Source: a virus. Taken from it: DNA of 64,000 nucleotides. The stretch covers positions 1 to 64,000 of the IMG/VR virus record IMGVR_UViG_3300037231_000119; one strand, written 5' to 3'. A program made the translations under genes and the position numbers. Positions 32,519 to 40,121 of the stretch are shown here, in pieces (the first letter of the stretch is position 1; the number at the start of each line of letters is the position of its first letter). The notes below the pieces were generated by a model. The model ran no database searches, was not told the origin of the DNA, and worked only from the letters and a program-made list of their open reading frames with translations.

Positions 32519-34150
32519 TTAAGTGATTACGTAGGCGGCAGAACCAACTTGAGAAGTAGCCTGACCAGCCAGAATAGCGATCGCCTGAACCGTCTCACTA
32601 GCACTCACAGTGATGGGTCCAGTATAGAGAGTGCTATGGACAGTAGGAGTCGATCCATTGACGCTGAAGTAAATAGCCGCTCCAACGGTTCCACTACTGA
32701 TCGTTACAGTTTGCGACGCAGGATAAGATCCGCCAAGAGGACTGAAGGCTGGACGAGCTACCTGAGAGGAAACAGGAAGCAATACGGTCGTAACTACCGC
32801 ACCGTTGGAGCTGGAGAATGCTTCAGCCATAACTGGAGTCTCAGGTCCAGTAGAAGGCGCTACAACGGCCGTCGCCGCACTCAAAGTGACCGCACCCGTA
32901 AGAGCAATCAGGGAACCGTTAACCGTTCCACCTTCAGTAACCGTGATACTATCTTCAGCAATGACATTACCGTAAAAAGTAGCGCCAGCGCTTGCCACAC
33001 TCTGATTGATGGTAGCTGAAGAGCCGACGATCCAATAGATACTTGTATTAGAAGCCGTTGCACCACCAGTGAACACCATAGTTGGAACGTCCGTACTACC
33101 AGAAGCCCCCGTTAACAACGTCGATGGTGAGTACAAGATATACGTACCGGCACCATTGAAGGTGAGAGTGCTATGCCCAGATGTCAACGACAATCCGAAA
33201 CTAGTGGCAGATTGATAGTTGCCAGGAGTTAGGGTTTGACCACCAAGTTCAGCGGCAATCGTGGTACCGGCCAACCCTAGGGTCTGTTTAGCTGTGAACG
33301 AAGCTTGAGCTGCAGTTTGAGCGCTGGACGCGACACCATCAGCAATGTGCTCTCCGCCAGAATAGACAGCTGGTGGAAAACCAGTAATGGATGTACCAGG
33401 ATAAATGCCCAGATCTCCAGTCAATACGCTGTTACCCGTATTTGTAACCGCTGAGGCTCCCAAGACAGCGAAGGCGCCCATCCCACCCGAAGTAGCATTC
33501 ATAGCTAATACCGTTTTAGCAGCTACCTGTGCGGCGGTATCTCCAGAAAGGATCGTAACCTCGATCCCCGTAAACCCAGCAGGGGCTGGATCCGTATTAG
33601 AACCACCGGAAACATTGTACCATACGTAGTACGAGTTAGAGTTTCCTCCGGTATAGATTTTAAAGTATTCGCCAGCACCGGTAGAAGCGAAGGCAGAACC
33701 CGCAGGGAACGTCATAACATCGTATTGTTGAAGCGCTGGCCCTACAAAGTTAACCGCAAATGAAAATCCCGCAGGCATCGTGACATTCATCGGACTTGAA
33801 TTTGCGAACCCATTAGGGTAAGCATTTGGAGCAACATTGGGGAGAAAGTTTGGATAGCCAGGAACCTGGACGCCGCCAGCTAGATTGGCCAAGACGGAAG
33901 CCAGAGCCGAATCGGGCATGCTGAAGCCATCTTTCAAAAACTGAGTATCGCGCACCGAAAGGCTATATGTACCCAAAATACAGGCCTGAATATTTGAGGC
34001 CACGTCTGGCTCCGTGGCATCACTCAATCGAGTAAAATCGATGGTGGAAAGGACGGTGCCGTTTTGGATGGCCGAAATCAGATTATTACCGGAAGTTGTA
34101 CTCCCCATACCGCTAATAAGATATGATTGTGCTTCTAAAGAAATTGACAT
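32519..34150 (-). CDS. Tail-associated protein with DUF3494 and chitobiase-C-like domains
   Basis: 543 aa. Residues 1-110: phage-type N-terminus. About 165-210: YYVWYNVSGG...DPAPAGF module shared with the baseplate proteins. About 225-430: DUF3494 ice-binding-like domain (VLGASAVTN, ELGGQTLTPG, WIVGSSATIN, NGSLIALTGAVTLS). About 465-543: beta domain like the chitobiase/hexosaminidase C-terminal repeat (FSPLGGSYPASQTVTIS, IYFSVNGSTPT, LYTGPITVSASETVQAIA). Such domains mediate surface adhesion. Monocistronic, between a late-promoter motif and a terminator. Confidence 0.85.
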   Translation of the reverse strand: MSISLEAQSYLISGMGSTTSGNNLISAIQNGTVLSTIDFTRLSDATEPDVASNIQACILGTYSLSVRDTQFLKDGFSMPDSALASVLANLAGGVQVPGYPNFLPNVAPNAYPNGFANSSPMNVTMPAGFSFAVNFVGPALQQYDVMTFPAGSAFASTGAGEYFKIYTGGNSNSYYVWYNVSGGSNTDPAPAGFTGIEVTILSGDTAAQVAAKTVLAMNATSGGMGAFAVLGASAVTNTGNSVLTGDLGIYPGTSITGFPPAVYSGGEHIADGVASSAQTAAQASFTAKQTLGLAGTTIAAELGGQTLTPGNYQSATSFGLSLTSGHSTLTFNGAGTYILYSPSTLLTGASGSTDVPTMVFTGGATASNTSIYWIVGSSATINQSVASAGATFYGNVIAEDSITVTEGGTVNGSLIALTGAVTLSAATAVVAPSTGPETPVMAEAFSSSNGAVVTTVLLPVSSQVARPAFSPLGGSYPASQTVTISSGTVGAAIYFSVNGSTPTVHSTLYTGPITVSASETVQAIAILAGQATSQVGSAAYVIT

Positions 34151-34192
34151 TTAAGACTCCTAGTGTTTTTTGACCCTTATGTGGGCTGATTA

Positions 34193-34206
34193 TAAGATTG
34201 GCTGAA
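34193..34206 (-). promoter_or_regulatory. Late-promoter motif upstream of the DUF3494 tail gene
   Basis: + strand TAAGATTGGCTGAA; - strand TTCAGCCAATCTTA followed by TAAT. 43 nt before the start at 34150; same sequence as the 57059 copy. Confidence 0.6.
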
Positions 34207-34234
34207 CTCGGACAGTTATAGTAACTACTTGATT

Positions 34235-34393
34235 TTATTCACTTTCATCTTTTGGCTCTGGCACTATACATACCATGATCCAAAATCCTACGGTGGGACG
34301 ATCGGATAGGCCATAGTAAGCATGGCAGGCTTCTCCGGTAGGATAGCCCGTCTCTGGATTTAATTCTAGCCAATAATGGTCTGGGTAAGTCAT
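34235..34393 (-). CDS. Small hypothetical protein
   Basis: 52 aa: MTYPDHYWLELNPETGYPTG then CHAYYGLSDRPTV. Clean start 41 nt downstream of the gene at 34434 and ends before the 34193 promoter. Not recognised, but the conserved-looking composition favours a real gene. Confidence 0.5.
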   Translation of the reverse strand: MTYPDHYWLELNPETGYPTGEACHAYYGLSDRPTVGFWIMVCIVPEPKDESE

Positions 34394-34433
34394 TTGTCGT
34401 CCTCTAGGTGACATTCTTAGTCACATACTAGTC

Positions 34434-34646
34434 CTATAGCTTCTTAACTATCATTTTGGGGGTAGATTCGGACTCTACCGTGAAACTCTTATTGCAATGT
34501 TCGCAAGTAAAAGAACCCTCAAATTCCATATCATCAATGGGATCTATACCAAAACGATACGTGTTCATATATCCAGGCTTCTTTTGGTCTGAAGTCTCCT
34601 CACCACAATGAGGACAATCAATTAAAAGAGTGTCATAACAGCCCAT
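34434..34646 (-). CDS. Small zinc-ribbon protein
   Basis: 70 aa. CPHCG and CEHCN are 37 residues apart: a zinc ribbon of the kind found in many phage regulators. Directly abuts the upstream gene. Confidence 0.65.
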   Translation of the reverse strand: MGCYDTLLIDCPHCGEETSDQKKPGYMNTYRFGIDPIDDMEFEGSFTCEHCNKSFTVESESTPKMIVKKL

Positions 34647-34844
34647 TTAAGATCCTTCCGATAGAGTGTCTTTACTCATTGGGGTTAGGCCTAGATCTTC
34701 TCTAACGCAATTCAATAGTTCAAATCCGAGATCGACCATATTAACTCCTCCTGGATTATGTATGGCGGCAAGAAGTTCTATCTCGAATGTCTTGATACCA
34801 CCCTCAGTCCAATGCCTAATAGGCACGATCTTCCGTAAGTCCAT
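34647..34844 (-). CDS. Hypothetical protein
   Basis: 65 aa, starting MDLRKIVPIRHWTEGG. Stop abuts the next start with no gap. Not recognised. Confidence 0.55.
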   Translation of the reverse strand: MDLRKIVPIRHWTEGGIKTFEIELLAAIHNPGGVNMVDLGFELLNCVREDLGLTPMSKDTLSEGS

Positions 34845-34846
34845 AA

Positions 34847-35038
34847 TTATTTTTTCTCTGTAAGACCAGCCGCCTTAGCCTCTTCAAGCTTAGCATTAAC
34901 CATAGCAAGTTCCCTACTGAGAAACTGGCGATATGAGGTCTCCCGATTCAAATGCTTTCCAGGAAGATTCTTATCCTGGAGCTTATTCTTGGTATCATTG
35001 GCGTACTTAGTCAAACTGGCGAACTTTTCTTTAGTCAT
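34847..35038 (-). CDS. Small coiled-coil protein
   Basis: 63 aa, charged helical, starting MTKEKFASLT. Preceded by GGAG-like AGGAGACC 6 nt before the ATG. Not recognised. Confidence 0.6.
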   Translation of the reverse strand: MTKEKFASLTKYANDTKNKLQDKNLPGKHLNRETSYRQFLSRELAMVNAKLEEAKAAGLTEKK

Positions 35039-35083
35039 ATTGGTCTCCTATGGGTTATAAGCTATCCTACATTCCTTCTTATG

Positions 35084-35314
35084 TCAAGATACTTCTTCCT
35101 CTCCTAAACTCTCAATGTCTTTTGTGGGAATTTCCAGCCACGAATAAGCTTCCGGGTCCATAGAAATAATCATTTCTCGAGCTGCTATAAAACCAGCCTT
35201 ATACAAATCCATTGCAAATTCCAACTCAATTTGTACTGGACGATTCCCGAAATCCAAAGTTACTAGGCCTGAATTTAGAGCTGCCTCTCGGGCTAATTGA
35301 TCAATTTTCTTCAT
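35084..35314 (-). CDS. Hypothetical protein
   Basis: 76 aa, starting MKKIDQLARE; helical with FAMDLYKAGFIAAREM, similar in style to other small phage proteins with a DLYKAG-type helix. Three bases after the previous gene. Confidence 0.6.
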   Translation of the reverse strand: MKKIDQLAREAALNSGLVTLDFGNRPVQIELEFAMDLYKAGFIAAREMIISMDPEAYSWLEIPTKDIESLGEEEVS

Positions 35315-35317
35315 AAT

Positions 35318-35848
35318 TTATTCCTCTACACAGGTAATAGGCCTGTTATTGTATACATGAAATTTCTCAATTGCCAATTCGGCCTGATTTATAGCGCTCT
35401 GCTCGTCCGGAGCATAAACTTTTACCTTAGATTCGTATGAAGATCCTACACAATCCCAAATTGGATTATTGAATGAATCCGAGGGTATAGATGAACATCC
35501 GGTTAGGAAAAGACCTAAGATAAAAACCTTTACCTTAACAAAGACGGACGCCTTCTTTGGAGTTTCCCACTTCTTATGGAATGGATTTGCCAAACAAAAC
35601 TCCTGAGTACATTGGCCTTCATTATTAAGAAGGGTTTCGCACATACAGCAATTACAAATAATGATTTCTGATCTTGGATTTGGACAAACTAGTCTTCCCT
35701 CGTATACTTTACCAAAAAAATCGATGCCTGCTTCTGTAATTACACCATCCCTTAGTACCCATCCATAATCTGGGTGGAACATGTGTTCGGCTGGTCCCAT
35801 GTTGAGAGCGGATTGTATTGCCGCTTGTTCAACTTCTTCTTCGGTCAT
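35318..35848 (-). CDS. Zinc-binding protein with internal lipobox-like segment
   Basis: 176 aa from MTEEEVEQAA (an in-frame ATG 84 nt upstream lies in the preceding gene). CNCCMCETLL...CTQEFC near residues 80-105 looks metal binding. Then KVFILGLFLTGCSS, a hydrophobic segment ending in a perfect lipobox, and a soluble domain with NQAELAIEKFHV. It reads like a cytoplasmic gene joined to a lipoprotein without a start codon between them. Either a single-span protein or a fusion. Confidence 0.55.
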   Translation of the reverse strand: MTEEEVEQAAIQSALNMGPAEHMFHPDYGWVLRDGVITEAGIDFFGKVYEGRLVCPNPRSEIIICNCCMCETLLNNEGQCTQEFCLANPFHKKWETPKKASVFVKVKVFILGLFLTGCSSIPSDSFNNPIWDCVGSSYESKVKVYAPDEQSAINQAELAIEKFHVYNNRPITCVEE

Positions 35849-35850
35849 AC

Positions 35851-36186
35851 TTAAGCCTTCTTCGTATCGCAATGTGCACAATATTCGTATTTGGTCCAAC
35901 CGGAATCGTAGGTCTTCCAGGAATGGTCGCAACTCTTTGAAACTACTGGAAGTTCCATAAGATCTTCTTCATTGAAAACAGAGGTATGTCTCATGCGATT
36001 ATATTCTGTGGCATTAGAACCATTAGGAGCGATCTGAAAAAGAAAATCGTCGTGATCGTAACTAACATTATACGTTACGGCCTCAATATCCGGATATCTC
36101 ATGACATGCCACCCGGTAACAACGCCTTCCTTGTTGAGGGGTTTAATAAAAACTTTCTCCATCACACTAAATTTAGTCACAATCAT
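35851..36186 (-). CDS. Hypothetical protein with C-terminal zinc finger
   Basis: 111 aa. Ends CDHSWKTYDSG...YEYCAHCDTKK, a C-x-H...C-x2-C zinc-ribbon common at the end of phage proteins. ATGA overlap with the upstream gene. Confidence 0.6.
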   Translation of the reverse strand: MIVTKFSVMEKVFIKPLNKEGVVTGWHVMRYPDIEAVTYNVSYDHDDFLFQIAPNGSNATEYNRMRHTSVFNEEDLMELPVVSKSCDHSWKTYDSGWTKYEYCAHCDTKKA

Positions 36187-36407
36187 ACTTCCTCCTCTGT
36201 CGCTTCTCTAAAATCCTGAGGGTGCGTCAACCAAACAACCTCACCAGAATGCTTGATAACGGCGCAATGCCCTGGAGCATTAGGGATGTCGCCCAAATAT
36301 AAAACGCTTTCGCCGATCTTAATGAGACCATCTTTGTAAGCTTCCGGATGTTCCTTGCCATAAGGGGGTTCAAATATTACTATTGACAACTTCTTAAGTT
36401 TTTTCAT
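36183..36407 (-). CDS. Hypothetical protein
   Basis: 74 aa from MKKLKKLSIVIFEPPYGKE. Beta-rich. Start chosen at 36407, since the upstream ATG lacks any ribosome-binding sequence. Not recognised. Confidence 0.55.
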   Translation of the reverse strand: MKKLKKLSIVIFEPPYGKEHPEAYKDGLIKIGESVLYLGDIPNAPGHCAVIKHSGEVVWLTHPQDFREATEEEV

Positions 36408-36443
36408 TTTACTCCCATAGAATCGCACAAAAGTATACCAATG

Positions 36444-36827
36444 TCAAACCTTTATTACTTCAAAACACTTAATCTCGCAAAGAGGGACGTAATAGCCCGT
36501 ATCTTCATGGACATATCGACCCCTAGAGATGAAATTTTCGATGCACCGTTCAGCCTTATCCCTAGACGAATCCTTATCTAAATAATATTGTCCTAACCAA
36601 TCAATTTCGCAAGTTGGTTCAAATGTGGAGGACATAACAATCTCGCCACCTTTTGTTTTCACTTTAACTCTAAACTTTGGCTTCAGATTTTGTTCGGCCA
36701 ACCAGTCTTTTTGCTTTTTAACGAGAGCTTCCATTTCCTTCTTACTGGTCTTTCTGTCAGAAAGAATTGCCCACATGAAAAAGGCTGGAATTGCCATAAA
36801 TAGAGTAAGCACGTATCCATTAGTCAT
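36444..36827 (-). CDS. Membrane-anchored hypothetical protein
   Basis: 127 aa. N-terminal hydrophobic segment (LTLFMAIPAFFMWAILS), then a charged soluble domain with FISRGRYVHEDTGYYVPL. Overlaps the upstream gene by 8 bp. Unknown. Confidence 0.6.
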   Translation of the reverse strand: MTNGYVLTLFMAIPAFFMWAILSDRKTSKKEMEALVKKQKDWLAEQNLKPKFRVKVKTKGGEIVMSSTFEPTCEIDWLGQYYLDKDSSRDKAERCIENFISRGRYVHEDTGYYVPLCEIKCFEVIKV

Positions 36828-37146
36828 TAATAAGCTCCTTTGCTCTCTCCATCCAATAGTCCCTATTTAGGGACCTCACTCCGGTTGTAGGCCATTCCAC
36901 AATATCTATAAGTGCCGAGAGAACTTTTACCAACTCGTCTCTTCGTTCTGCAACCAATCCTAAGACTCCAGATTCGTCATCTCTTTGGCCAGTAGCAATG
37001 AAAAGTTGGTATTCGAGGTCTATAACGTGCTTTTCTAGATCCCTAATGCGCTCGAATGGACCTGGCTTATTGGGGTTGTAATTTGTCCGGACTGATTCCA
37101 CAATGCATGAGTGGCAAGAGAAAAATTCTTGATGTGGACACTTCAT
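36820..37146 (-). CDS. Hypothetical protein with N-terminal Cys motif
   Basis: 108 aa from MKCPHQEFFSCHSC, giving C-x6-C-x2-C; then a helical region. Reached 2 nt after the previous stop. Possible zinc binding. Confidence 0.6.
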   Translation of the reverse strand: MKCPHQEFFSCHSCIVESVRTNYNPNKPGPFERIRDLEKHVIDLEYQLFIATGQRDDESGVLGLVAERRDELVKVLSALIDIVEWPTTGVRSLNRDYWMERAKELIND

Positions 37147-37148
37147 AT

Positions 37149-37511
37149 TCAGCTCCAAATACCCTTCCTATATCCACTAACCCTATTTACCTTTAGGAAC
37201 TCTCTGACTTTATTATACTCTGACAGTTTTAATACCATTCCCTTACCGTCGAAACGTATAATAGAAGCGTGAATTTCGGACTTGGTACCACGATCGAAAT
37301 ATGACTGTGGCCATCTAGACGTATGTTCCCATTTCTTCTTATGAAACTCCTTCATAAATTGGTCAAAGGTGCCATATCCCCAAACATCAGAGTGATTGAT
37401 TGTCATCTCCTTATGAACTTTTGATTCAGTGTCGAGATAGGCATTGACGATGACCATTAGGAAAATGGCGACTAGGGAAAGGACGGCGATTGGTAATATG
37501 TAGTGCGTCAT
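37149..37511 (-). CDS. Membrane-anchored hypothetical protein
   Basis: 120 aa from MTHYILPIAVLSLVAIFLMV, one N-terminal membrane helix. The start is fixed by the promoter at 37518-37546, which lies inside the longer reading frame; the ATG at 37511 is 6 nt after the -10. First gene of the - strand series below it. Confidence 0.6.
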   Translation of the reverse strand: MTHYILPIAVLSLVAIFLMVIVNAYLDTESKVHKEMTINHSDVWGYGTFDQFMKEFHKKKWEHTSRWPQSYFDRGTKSEIHASIIRFDGKGMVLKLSEYNKVREFLKVNRVSGYRKGIWS

Positions 37512-37517
37512 AGTATG

Positions 37518-37546
37518 ACCATAACTCAAAGTTTTTGGGGTGTCAA
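37518..37546 (-). promoter_or_regulatory. Sigma-70-like promoter, leaderless start
   Basis: - strand TTGACA (37546-37541), 17 nt, TATGGT (37523-37518), then 6 nt to the ATG at 37511. A perfect consensus -35 with exact spacing; the start codon would be at or next to +1. Confidence 0.65.
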
Positions 37547-37635
37547 TAAGTATTTTGTATTGCAAGTTAAGACACAGTTTGTGCTATAAGTTGTGCTTTA
37601 ACTTTATAGCTAGGGATAAAGATGAGTAATTTCGA

Positions 37636-37680
37636 ATACTTGTAAAATACGGTCCGATACTTGTTATTTCATACAAGTAT
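37636..37680. repeat. Operator-like repeat ATACTTGT
   Basis: ATACTTGT occurs at 37636-37643 and 37657-37664, and its exact inverse ACAAGTAT at 37673-37680; the last two form an 8-bp palindrome with an 8-nt loop. The 280-bp gap 37512-37790 has no credible gene. A regulator binding site is likely, but no repressor gene can be tied to it. Confidence 0.5.
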
Positions 37681-37790
37681 GATCTGGTTCTGGATCATTT
37701 TACGTTTCATGGTCCACAAATCATCGTGGAATGATACCCTTCACGCCATACACATAACCTAAACTCTTGGTTTATCACTATCTAAGTAAT

Positions 37791-38462
37791 TCATTTTAAA
37801 TATACCCCTTCAAGAGCCCTAAGGACTAGTTCTGCGTCTTCCCAAGAGATTTGATACTTACCTTGAATTACGATTCCGTTCCGCATACAATCTAAAGAAA
37901 GCCCCGAAACAGTACATCCAGAAATGGAATCCCTGGTAAGATCCGCCAAGGCATTCATCAAAGGGATGGGATCAAATGACCAATTAGTACCGATGCAAAG
38001 AAAACTGTCCTTCAACTCGACCTTCCATGGCTTATTATCTGGATTATCTCTACAGTCGTAACCTTCCTTTGGGCCAACATAAAAGGGTGCGAAGGTGGGT
38101 TTTGGATTTTGGCGATAAACCGAATAGCCTTTGTAAGGATTGGAGGAAAAATTGTACCATTGGCTGTCATCATCGTTATTATGTTTTCGCTGTACTTTAT
38201 CTGTATATTGTGACAGGAGAAGATGTTCGGCTTTTATGCCCGCATTCGCGGTTGCAATTAGGGATTCAAGATCAGACTCTTCCTTGACCAATTCGAACCG
38301 ACTGACATCTACGCTAATATCTGCCGAAGTCATTTCAACGAAATCCATGTCGTTTTCGTAAACTGCAGAGACTGTAAAGGTCTCTCCGGGATGACCAGTA
38401 AAAGAACCATCGATTGAATCTCCAATACAAACTACCTTATCACCTACCTTGAATTTAGTCAT
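37791..38462 (-). CDS. Hypothetical protein
   Basis: 223 aa. N-terminus MTKFKVGDKVVCIG resembles KOW/SH3-like small barrels of phage proteins. The C-terminal half has WSFDPIPLMNALADLTRD. ATGA overlap with the 70-aa upstream gene. Function unknown. Confidence 0.6.
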   Translation of the reverse strand: MTKFKVGDKVVCIGDSIDGSFTGHPGETFTVSAVYENDMDFVEMTSADISVDVSRFELVKEESDLESLIATANAGIKAEHLLLSQYTDKVQRKHNNDDDSQWYNFSSNPYKGYSVYRQNPKPTFAPFYVGPKEGYDCRDNPDNKPWKVELKDSFLCIGTNWSFDPIPLMNALADLTRDSISGCTVSGLSLDCMRNGIVIQGKYQISWEDAELVLRALEGVYLK

Positions 38463-38671
38463 TTTATATTCTCCAACTTATAAATATCACACCAATCAGA
38501 GTGATTGGCGAATCCATGGGTTTCTTTTCCGCACTCGCAGATTGGGACTAAAATGGGAGTTCTGAAGGAAGGTCCGGCCCCCTCTATACTCTTACGAAAC
38601 GCTTCTCGAAACCACTCGATATCGACCAAATCTGGTGTAACGCTAAAGTTGCCAATAATTAAAGTGCCCAT
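38459..38671 (-). CDS. Small protein with CxCG-HSDWCD motif
   Basis: 70 aa. C-terminal CECGKETHGFANHSDWCDIY is a Cys/His motif found in many phage proteins and at the end of the 255-aa protein at 31098. GAGGT precedes its start. First gene of the large - strand block. Confidence 0.65.
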   Translation of the reverse strand: MGTLIIGNFSVTPDLVDIEWFREAFRKSIEGAGPSFRTPILVPICECGKETHGFANHSDWCDIYKLENIK

Positions 38672-38781
38672 AAATTACCTCAAAATTTGTAAGTGGGTAG
38701 GGCGCTACTCCTACTATTGGATATTCAGTGGTATTACCCATATCGCCTACGATTGCGTGTCTCTAGAGAAGGTACGTTGAC

Positions 38782-38828
38782 GCGGCGTCCACCGAATCCG
38801 TCTTCCTGTCCTCAGCTTTCCACGCCGC
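38782..38828. other. GC-rich inverted repeat in divergent intergenic region
   Basis: GCGGCGT (38782-38788) and ACGCCGC (38822-38828) form a 7-bp stem around 33 nt. It is much more GC-rich than its surroundings. It lies in the 480-bp gap 38672-39153, which otherwise holds a promoter and the duplicated 187-bp element. Confidence 0.4.
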
Positions 38829-38930
38829 CACTTACTTAAATAAGGTCTCATAGATTAACCAAGGGGTCAAGGGAATTTTTGGACGGATCTGTCCTTGGAA
38901 GGCTTTATTCTTAAATTTAGGCCAAAATCG

Positions 38931-39117
38931 TAAACTAAAACAGTTGAAAACCAAAATCCTCAATGAAATCAACAAACACTTAAAAGAATACTTGGATAAA
39001 CCAAAGAAGAGAAAGATGACTCTTATCTATCATGGCTAAGAGCAATTAATACAAACTATTATTGGTTAATAGTAAAATAAATTATTAGTTTTGGTTAAAA
39101 TACATAAAAAGAAAGAA
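38931..39117. repeat. Duplicated intergenic element, copy A
   Basis: About 187 bp matching 55553-55739. The first 70 bp are identical, the rest about three-quarters identical, ending in both with GGTTAAAATACATAAAA. Each copy lies in a divergent intergenic region just upstream of a + strand sigma-70-like promoter. The identical part could encode KLKQLKTKILNEINKHLK and onward, but neither copy has a start codon. Possible origin, regulatory or RNA element. Confidence 0.75.
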
Positions 39118-39118
39118 C

Positions 39119-39147
39119 TGGACAGAGGAAACGAGGTGTGAGATGGT
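39119..39147 (+). promoter_or_regulatory. Sigma-70-like promoter, leaderless start
   Basis: TGGACA, 17 nt, GATGGT, then 6 nt to the ATG at 39154. Weaker hexamers than the other three leaderless sites, but identical spacing. Confidence 0.45.
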
Positions 39148-39153
39148 GAAAGT

Positions 39154-39387
39154 ATGAAAAACAAGCAAATGCGAATTGACGGTCTTATTAAGCGCCTGCA
39201 AACCGTCCGGAAGAAATATGGGAACGTGCCCGTGAACACTTTGGACTATACTGAGTTGGAAAGCAATGGTGAGATTGTCTCCGCTCCCATTTCCTTTTGT
39301 TTTGTAGAAGATGAAGGTGGGAGTCTAAGCGAGCTTCAGATTATCAATATGTCTTTGGCTCAAGATCTAGATCCCTGGAATAATTGA
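39154..39387 (+). CDS. Hypothetical protein
   Basis: 77 aa, starting MKNKQMRIDGLIKRLQ; helical N-terminus and GGSLSELQIINMSLAQ near the C-terminus. Such DGLIKRLQ-type openings are common in small phage proteins. First gene of the 39154-40684 operon. Confidence 0.65.
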   Translation: MKNKQMRIDGLIKRLQTVRKKYGNVPVNTLDYTELESNGEIVSAPISFCFVEDEGGSLSELQIINMSLAQDLDPWNN

Positions 39388-39394
39388 GGAATAT

Positions 39395-39640
39395 ATGAAC
39401 TTAGTAGCAATTGCACTATTGTGCCAAGTAACTGGGGTCGCACAGGGCCATAGGCAGAGGGATCCGACCTATGATGAAATTCAAACGACACAACAATCGT
39501 GCCAAAAGTACTATGTGAAGTGCTGGAATAATAAGCGTGAAGAGCAACTTAAGAATGCCGCAAAAGGTGGAAAGTTAACCCAGGATCAGATTTACGATTC
39601 AGACGCCTTCCTAGCCCAATGTGTATTGGAGAGACCGTGA
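39395..39640 (+). CDS. Small secreted Cys-containing protein
   Basis: 81 aa. Short hydrophobic start MNLVAIALLCQVTGVAQG resembles a signal peptide, with Cys at 10. The rest is charged with three Cys. Possibly periplasmic. Its stop overlaps the next start as GTGA. Confidence 0.5.
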   Translation: MNLVAIALLCQVTGVAQGHRQRDPTYDEIQTTQQSCQKYYVKCWNNKREEQLKNAAKGGKLTQDQIYDSDAFLAQCVLERP

Positions 39641-39861
39641 CCTACATCTTAAAGACTTTATTGGGGCTATTCGCCGTATCATTACTATTGGCGGCACTTT
39701 ATAAGACTGCTTATTTTATTGGAGGGCTATATGATCCAACAGATATGACCAATCGAATCGAAGGGGGAATATTTACTCTGATCGTTGCACCATTTCTGAT
39801 TCGAGGACTCTATTGTGTAGGAAGTGATATTTGGGGATTGATTCGGGGAGAAGTGTTCTAA
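39637..39861 (+). CDS. Two-span membrane protein
   Basis: 74 aa from GTG 39637, chosen for its GTGA overlap with the previous stop (an ATG 18 nt upstream is also in frame). Hydrophobic segments at about 5-25 and 44-60. Unknown function. Confidence 0.55.
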   Translation: MTYILKTLLGLFAVSLLLAALYKTAYFIGGLYDPTDMTNRIEGGIFTLIVAPFLIRGLYCVGSDIWGLIRGEVF

Positions 39862-40121
39862 TGGGATGTTCTTGTCATATCGATCCTCCGTGTAACTATT
39901 GCACCGAACTTTACGAATGCATGGGGTGGGAATTAATTCAGACTACAAAAGTTCCCGGATCGTATATGACATGTCTGGTTTGGAATTATTATCAAGCAAA
40001 TCAAGCATTTAACTGTCTATTCGCACCCTCTCCAATTTTGTGCCTTGACGCGAATAAGATGACCATGAGATATTGTAACTCGTTGATGGAAGCTAAAGAA
40101 TTTTACGAGGAGACTATATGA
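39861..40121 (+). CDS. Small Cys-rich protein
   Basis: 86 aa from MGCSCHIDPPCNYC: a dense N-terminal Cys/His cluster, probably metal binding. TAATG overlap with the previous stop and ATGA with the integrase. Unknown function. Confidence 0.6.
   Translation: MGCSCHIDPPCNYCTELYECMGWELIQTTKVPGSYMTCLVWNYYQANQAFNCLFAPSPILCLDANKMTMRYCNSLMEAKEFYEETI

Noticed and set aside
38672-38760. tRNA in the 38.7-kb intergenic region
   Set aside because: A short stem is possible, but no TTCGA-type T-loop is present.
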